Part shown: one piece after another, positions 6,132-6,782 of the stretch
How the letters are laid out: each line of letters starts with the position of its first letter
How positions within the stretch are numbered: position 1 is the first letter of the stretch
Source of the DNA: Bacilli bacterium
GTDB taxonomy: Bacteria > Bacillota_I > Bacilli_A > RF39 > UBA660
Reading direction: 5' to 3'
Assembly (NCBI GenBank): GCA_017461465.1
Contig: JAFTYN010000057.1
Coordinates: 1 to 6,782, forward strand
Length of the DNA: 6,782 nucleotides
Made by a program: the position numbers and the translations under genes
Notes under the pieces: generated by a model
Told to the model about the DNA's origin: nothing
The model's input: only the letters and a program-made list of their open reading frames with translations
The model's database searches: none

Positions 6132-6159
6132 AAAAAAGTAGTAATAATTACTACTTTTT
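6132..6159 (-). terminator. Rho-independent terminator of the small membrane protein gene
   Basis: Arms 6133-6145 and 6147-6159 are perfectly complementary (13 bp around one central base). The RNA would fold as an 11-bp stem with a 5-base loop, followed by a run of six T on the minus strand (6132-6137). The stem includes the TAG stop codon of the gene it terminates and contains the distal palindrome. Confidence 0.8.
6139..6153. promoter_or_regulatory. Distal 7-1-7 palindrome, probable second PerR operator
   Basis: This carries the identical TAGTAAT, A, ATTACTA seen at 6080-6094, here centred at 6146, 59 bases from the proximal centre and 8 bases upstream of the -35 box. Because it is also the core of a terminator stem, the symmetry alone could reflect RNA folding. 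The exact 15-base identity with the proximal copy is what argues for an operator. Confidence 0.6.
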
Positions 6160-6696
6160 CTTCTTGTAAAATATTGATACCAATTTTGAGAACAACGATA
6201 CTATTTTTATATTATTTTTAATAGCAATTCCTTTTCCTATAGCTTTACCACCTATAGTAAATGAAGCAGTAAAAGCAGCTACAGTTAAAGCAACATAAAA
6301 AATTGGTAAATTAAAGTTCTCTGCTATTAAAGCAGCCACTATAGCACCAGCTGAACCGGAAATAATACCACAAATATCTCCAATTACGTCACTACAAAAA
6401 GTTGATAATTTTGCAGCATTTTTAACAAACATAACAGCTACATCTGCTCCCTTAACTTTTTGAGCACTCATTGAATTAAATGGTCCGATATCAGAACTAG
6501 TAATAGCAACTCCAACCATATCAAAAATAATACCTATTAAAATGAATAATAATAGTACTAAAATTCCTACTAAAACATTAACATTTGCTAAAATTGTTTC
6601 TGATGCAAATGAAAAGCAGAATGAAATAATAAAAGCTAAAATACTTATCTGAACTATCCATTTTACATTAGATTCTTTCTTTTTATTTTTTGCCAT
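6151..6696 (-). CDS. Conserved small integral membrane protein, function unknown
   Basis: The protein has 181 residues, with a basic N-terminus (MAKNKKKES), about four hydrophobic helices (roughly 13-31, 40-65, 104-124, 131-150) and a basic tail ending KKKK. Between helices 2 and 3 is a polar conserved-looking loop: DMVGVAITSSD (59-69), PFNSMSAQKVKGA (72-84) and C101-SDVIGDICG. From memory this resembles clostridial proteins sometimes annotated as Mg2+/Co2+ transporter CorB or DUF21-like, but it lacks the CBS and CorC domains of true CorB/CNNM proteins, so transport is unproven. The ATG at 6696 has AGGAG 7 bases upstream. No clear promoter fits between it and the preceding terminator. Its stop codon and last Lys codons form one arm of the terminator that also holds the distal PerR-like palindrome. 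Confidence 0.8.
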   Translation of the reverse strand: MAKNKKKESNVKWIVQISILAFIISFCFSFASETILANVNVLVGILVLLLFILIGIIFDMVGVAITSSDIGPFNSMSAQKVKGADVAVMFVKNAAKLSTFCSDVIGDICGIISGSAGAIVAALIAENFNLPIFYVALTVAAFTASFTIGGKAIGKGIAIKNNIKIVSLFSKLVSIFYKKKK

Positions 6697-6715
6697 ACAT
6701 ATGCTCCTATACTTA

Positions 6716-6743
6716 AAGAAAAAGGGACTAACGTCCCTTTCTT
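6716..6743 (-). terminator. Rho-independent terminator of the gene upstream of the window edge
   Basis: On the minus strand AAAGGGAC and GTCCCTTT pair over 8 bp around a GTTA loop (arms 6721-6728 and 6733-6740), followed by TTCTTT. It is the most GC-rich stem in the window. It lies about 23 bases before the ATG of the small membrane protein gene. Confidence 0.82.
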
Positions 6744-6744
6744 T

Positions 6745-6782
6745 CTAATTATCATTGCTGGCTATATAAATAGTTAACTTTG
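6745..6782 (-). CDS. Possible last codons of an upstream gene (partial)
   Basis: One minus-strand frame runs in from the window edge and stops at TAG (6745-6747) after KLTIYIASNDN, four bases before the terminator stem, as other genes here do. A second frame stops at TGA at 6752-6754, so the frame is a guess. No identity can be assigned from so few residues. Confidence 0.3.
   Translation of the reverse strand, partial: KLTIYIASNDN

Noticed and set aside
1..6782. Mycoplasma-type genetic code (TGA=Trp) suggested by low GC
   Set aside because: Tryptophans I checked are TGG and the reading frames are intact under the standard code; a TGA=Trp genome of this composition would use mostly TGA.

Overview
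The window is a stretch of low-GC (strongly AT-biased) chromosome with every supportable gene on the minus strand, so it reads from right (6782) to left (1). The translations use TGG for tryptophan and contain no in-frame TGA, so the standard bacterial code applies and a TGA=Trp mycoplasma is unlikely. Base composition, strong AGGAG-type ribosome sites, TTGaca/TATAAT promoters, T-tailed hairpin terminators and a PerR-rubrerythrin operon point to an anaerobic Bacillota (Firmicutes) lineage. A gut Bacilli/Clostridia-type organism is my guess; no marker here fixes the genus.

Right to left: (a) 6716-6782 holds the probable last codons of an upstream gene and its terminator. (b) 6151-6696 encodes a small conserved four-helix membrane protein of unknown function. 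(c) 5132-6065 is a two-gene peroxide-defence operon: a PerR-type Fur-family repressor and, one base later, rubrerythrin. Its promoter is bracketed by two identical 15-bp palindromes that look like autoregulatory operators. The distal palindrome is also the terminator stem and stop codon of gene (b). (d) 3775-5058 encodes a membrane-anchored polysaccharide deacetylase with its own promoter and terminator. (e) 1133-3689 is a two-gene unit for surface polysaccharide: a GT2 glycosyltransferase overlapping by 29 bases a Wzx/MATE-type flippase, with its own promoter and terminator. (f) 1-1044 is a second glycosyltransferase (GT-B fold), open at the left edge, with a separate weak promoter.

Functionally there are two themes. 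Genes (d), (e) and (f) fit synthesis, export and modification of a cell-surface glycan. Genes in (c) sense and remove peroxide. The layout is very compact: stop codons, terminator stems, operators and the next gene's -35 box abut or overlap. No gene-free stretch exceeds about 120 bases. I saw no RNA gene, insertion sequence, CRISPR array, riboswitch or origin. I did not find a convincing new multi-gene system; the dual-operator/terminator arrangement at 6080-6159 is the most interesting signal.
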